A stretch of DNA of 5,726 nt from Chloroflexota bacterium. Lineage in GTDB: Bacteria; Chloroflexota; Dehalococcoidia; Lucifugimonadales; JACPCL1. Under the pieces are notes generated by a model. It had not been told where the DNA came from, ran no database searches, and saw nothing but the letters and a program-made list of their open reading frames with translations. The stretch is taken from the NCBI GenBank assembly GCA_016210375.1, contig JACQUH010000337.1, positions 1 through 5,726 on the forward strand, in the 5' to 3' direction. Each line of letters opens with the position of its first letter. Within the stretch, counting starts at the first letter, position 1. Positions 4,861-5,726 of this stretch are shown one piece after another. A program made the position numbers and the translations under genes.

Positions 4861-5726
4861 CTACACATACAGGAACAGAGCGCCCGCCCCGACACCTGCC
4901 AAGAAGACCAGGAGCCCCAGGAGAAAGACCACCCTAAAGCTGCGCACGGCTCCTGCCACAACCAGCAGACAGGGTATGCTCACGGCAGGAAGGGTCAGCA
5001 GCAGGGCCGCCGCGGGCCCGGGAAGCCCCTCACTAATAAGGCCCCCGGCAATGGGCAACTCCGTCCAGGTAGGCACCATAAGCAGGGTCCCAAAGGCGGC
5101 AGCCCAGATCACCCCAGGGAGACCGTCGCCAGGGGATGGCATGGCCTTCACCACTGCGGCCGTGATCACATAGCCTATGAAGAGGACGGGCATCACCACC
5201 CTACCCAGCTTCCAGGCCAGGGTCAGCCAGGTGGACACCAGCGCCGTCGGGGACTCCACCTTGTTTGCTTTGACCATGTCCCCGAAGCGAAAGAGCTGGC
5301 TGTAGCCAGCCACCAACTTGGCAGATAGCGCGACCAGACGGTTTGGTCGCGGTCCTGTTGCTACCCGCCTCGCCCACCGTGAGGCGGCCAGCGAGACAGC
5401 ATAGGTCAGAAAGACACCAACTGCCAGCCCGCCCATTATTCGAAGCAGGGCGAACTCGCCCGGTAGGAGCACCGTAGCCAGGATGAGCGAGGTGGGGTTA
5501 AGCATGGGGGAGGAGACTACAAAGGCAAGAGTTGGGCCCAGAGCGGCTCCCCCGCTGTAGAGGGCAGCCCCACTGGGCGCGGAGCAGCAGGAGCAGAAGG
5601 GCTGTGGAATGCCCAGGGCAGCCCCCGCCAGGTGAGCCTTGAACCCGGTGCGGCCCAACATCGGCCTTAGGAACCTGACCACCACAGCCAGCAACAGCGC
5701 CCCAATCAGGATGCCCAGGACTGTAG
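4861..5726 (-). CDS. COG0701/DUF318-family permease (ArsP-like), C-terminal part (cut by window edge)
   Basis: This integral membrane protein belongs to the DUF318/COG0701 permease family, some members of which export organoarsenicals (ArsP) or metal ions. The frame is open to the right edge (TVLGILIGALLLAVVV before the RFLRPMLGR segment), so the gene starts outside the window. The in-frame TTG at 5694 lies inside a hydrophobic segment and is not a convincing start. About 288 codons are visible; roughly 50-70 residues are probably missing. The signature GIPQPFCSCCSAP (CSCC encoded at 5584-5595) is followed by a glycine-rich segment and AFVVSSPMLNPTSL. The second half repeats the theme as VPTWTELPIAGGLISEG and LLTLPAVSIP. 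About seven hydrophobic segments flank a basic loop (RWARRVATGPRPNR). The family assignment is fairly secure. The substrate is not: the Cys cluster suggests a thiophilic ion or organoarsenical, but no ArsR-type regulator or other ars gene is visible. Confidence 0.8.
   Translation of the reverse strand, partial: TVLGILIGALLLAVVVRFLRPMLGRTGFKAHLAGAALGIPQPFCSCCSAPSGAALYSGGAALGPTLAFVVSSPMLNPTSLILATVLLPGEFALLRIMGGLAVGVFLTYAVSLAASRWARRVATGPRPNRLVALSAKLVAGYSQLFRFGDMVKANKVESPTALVSTWLTLAWKLGRVVMPVLFIGYVITAAVVKAMPSPGDGLPGVIWAAAFGTLLMVPTWTELPIAGGLISEGLPGPAAALLLTLPAVSIPCLLVVAGAVRSFRVVFLLGLLVFLAGVGAGALFLYV

Noticed and set aside
4334..5173. Long plus-strand ORF of 279 codons
   Set aside because: It lies opposite both the recombinase relic and the clear permease, its translation has no recognisable domain, and it is rich in Arg/Pro/Ala as antisense frames in G+C-rich DNA usually are.
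1..5726. CRISPR array, tRNA, rRNA or intact insertion sequence
   Set aside because: No regularly spaced direct repeats, cloverleaf-like sequence, rRNA stretch or transposase with terminal inverted repeats was seen.

Overview
The window looks like a bacterial chromosome segment of roughly 60% G+C. The best taxonomic hint is the Thr/Pro-rich (TPTAT-like) linker after the lipoprotein signal of the solute-binding protein, a style common in Chloroflexota. A degraded serine recombinase of a type frequent in such genomes is compatible with that. This assignment is inference, because no marker gene or rRNA is present.

Left part (1-3150, minus strand): a dipeptide/oligopeptide-type ABC importer operon in the usual order. 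A strong promoter (TTGACA-17-TATAAG) drives a family 5 solute-binding lipoprotein. A hairpin follows, then a DppB/OppB-type permease starting at TTG, then the first 81 codons of a DppC/OppC-type permease that runs off the left edge. The ATPase genes would be expected beyond the window.

Middle (3151-4288, plus strand): a divergent intergenic region with a possible 62-codon small ORF, then a regulator made of a receiver-like domain without the phosphorylation residues and a LuxR/GerE-type helix-turn-helix. Its best start is at 3551, behind a strong ribosome-binding site. A TTGACT-18-TATCCT promoter candidate upstream carries a perfect inverted repeat (ACCCGCA/TGCGGGT) over its -35 box, and a further copy of the half-site lies just before the ribosome-binding site. 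This suggests an autoregulatory operator or a switching leader RNA.

Right part (4274-5726, minus strand): a serine-recombinase (resolvase-type) relic with a frameshift, a TGG-to-TAG-type nonsense codon and a lost catalytic-motif arginine. Next come about 220 bases with only an HTH-like scrap, then the C-terminal part of a COG0701/DUF318 (ArsP-like) permease whose 5' end lies outside the window.

The importer is a coherent functional unit. The divergent pseudo-receiver regulator could control it, itself, or something outside the window. The recombinase relic marks the right side as a former mobile-element junction.
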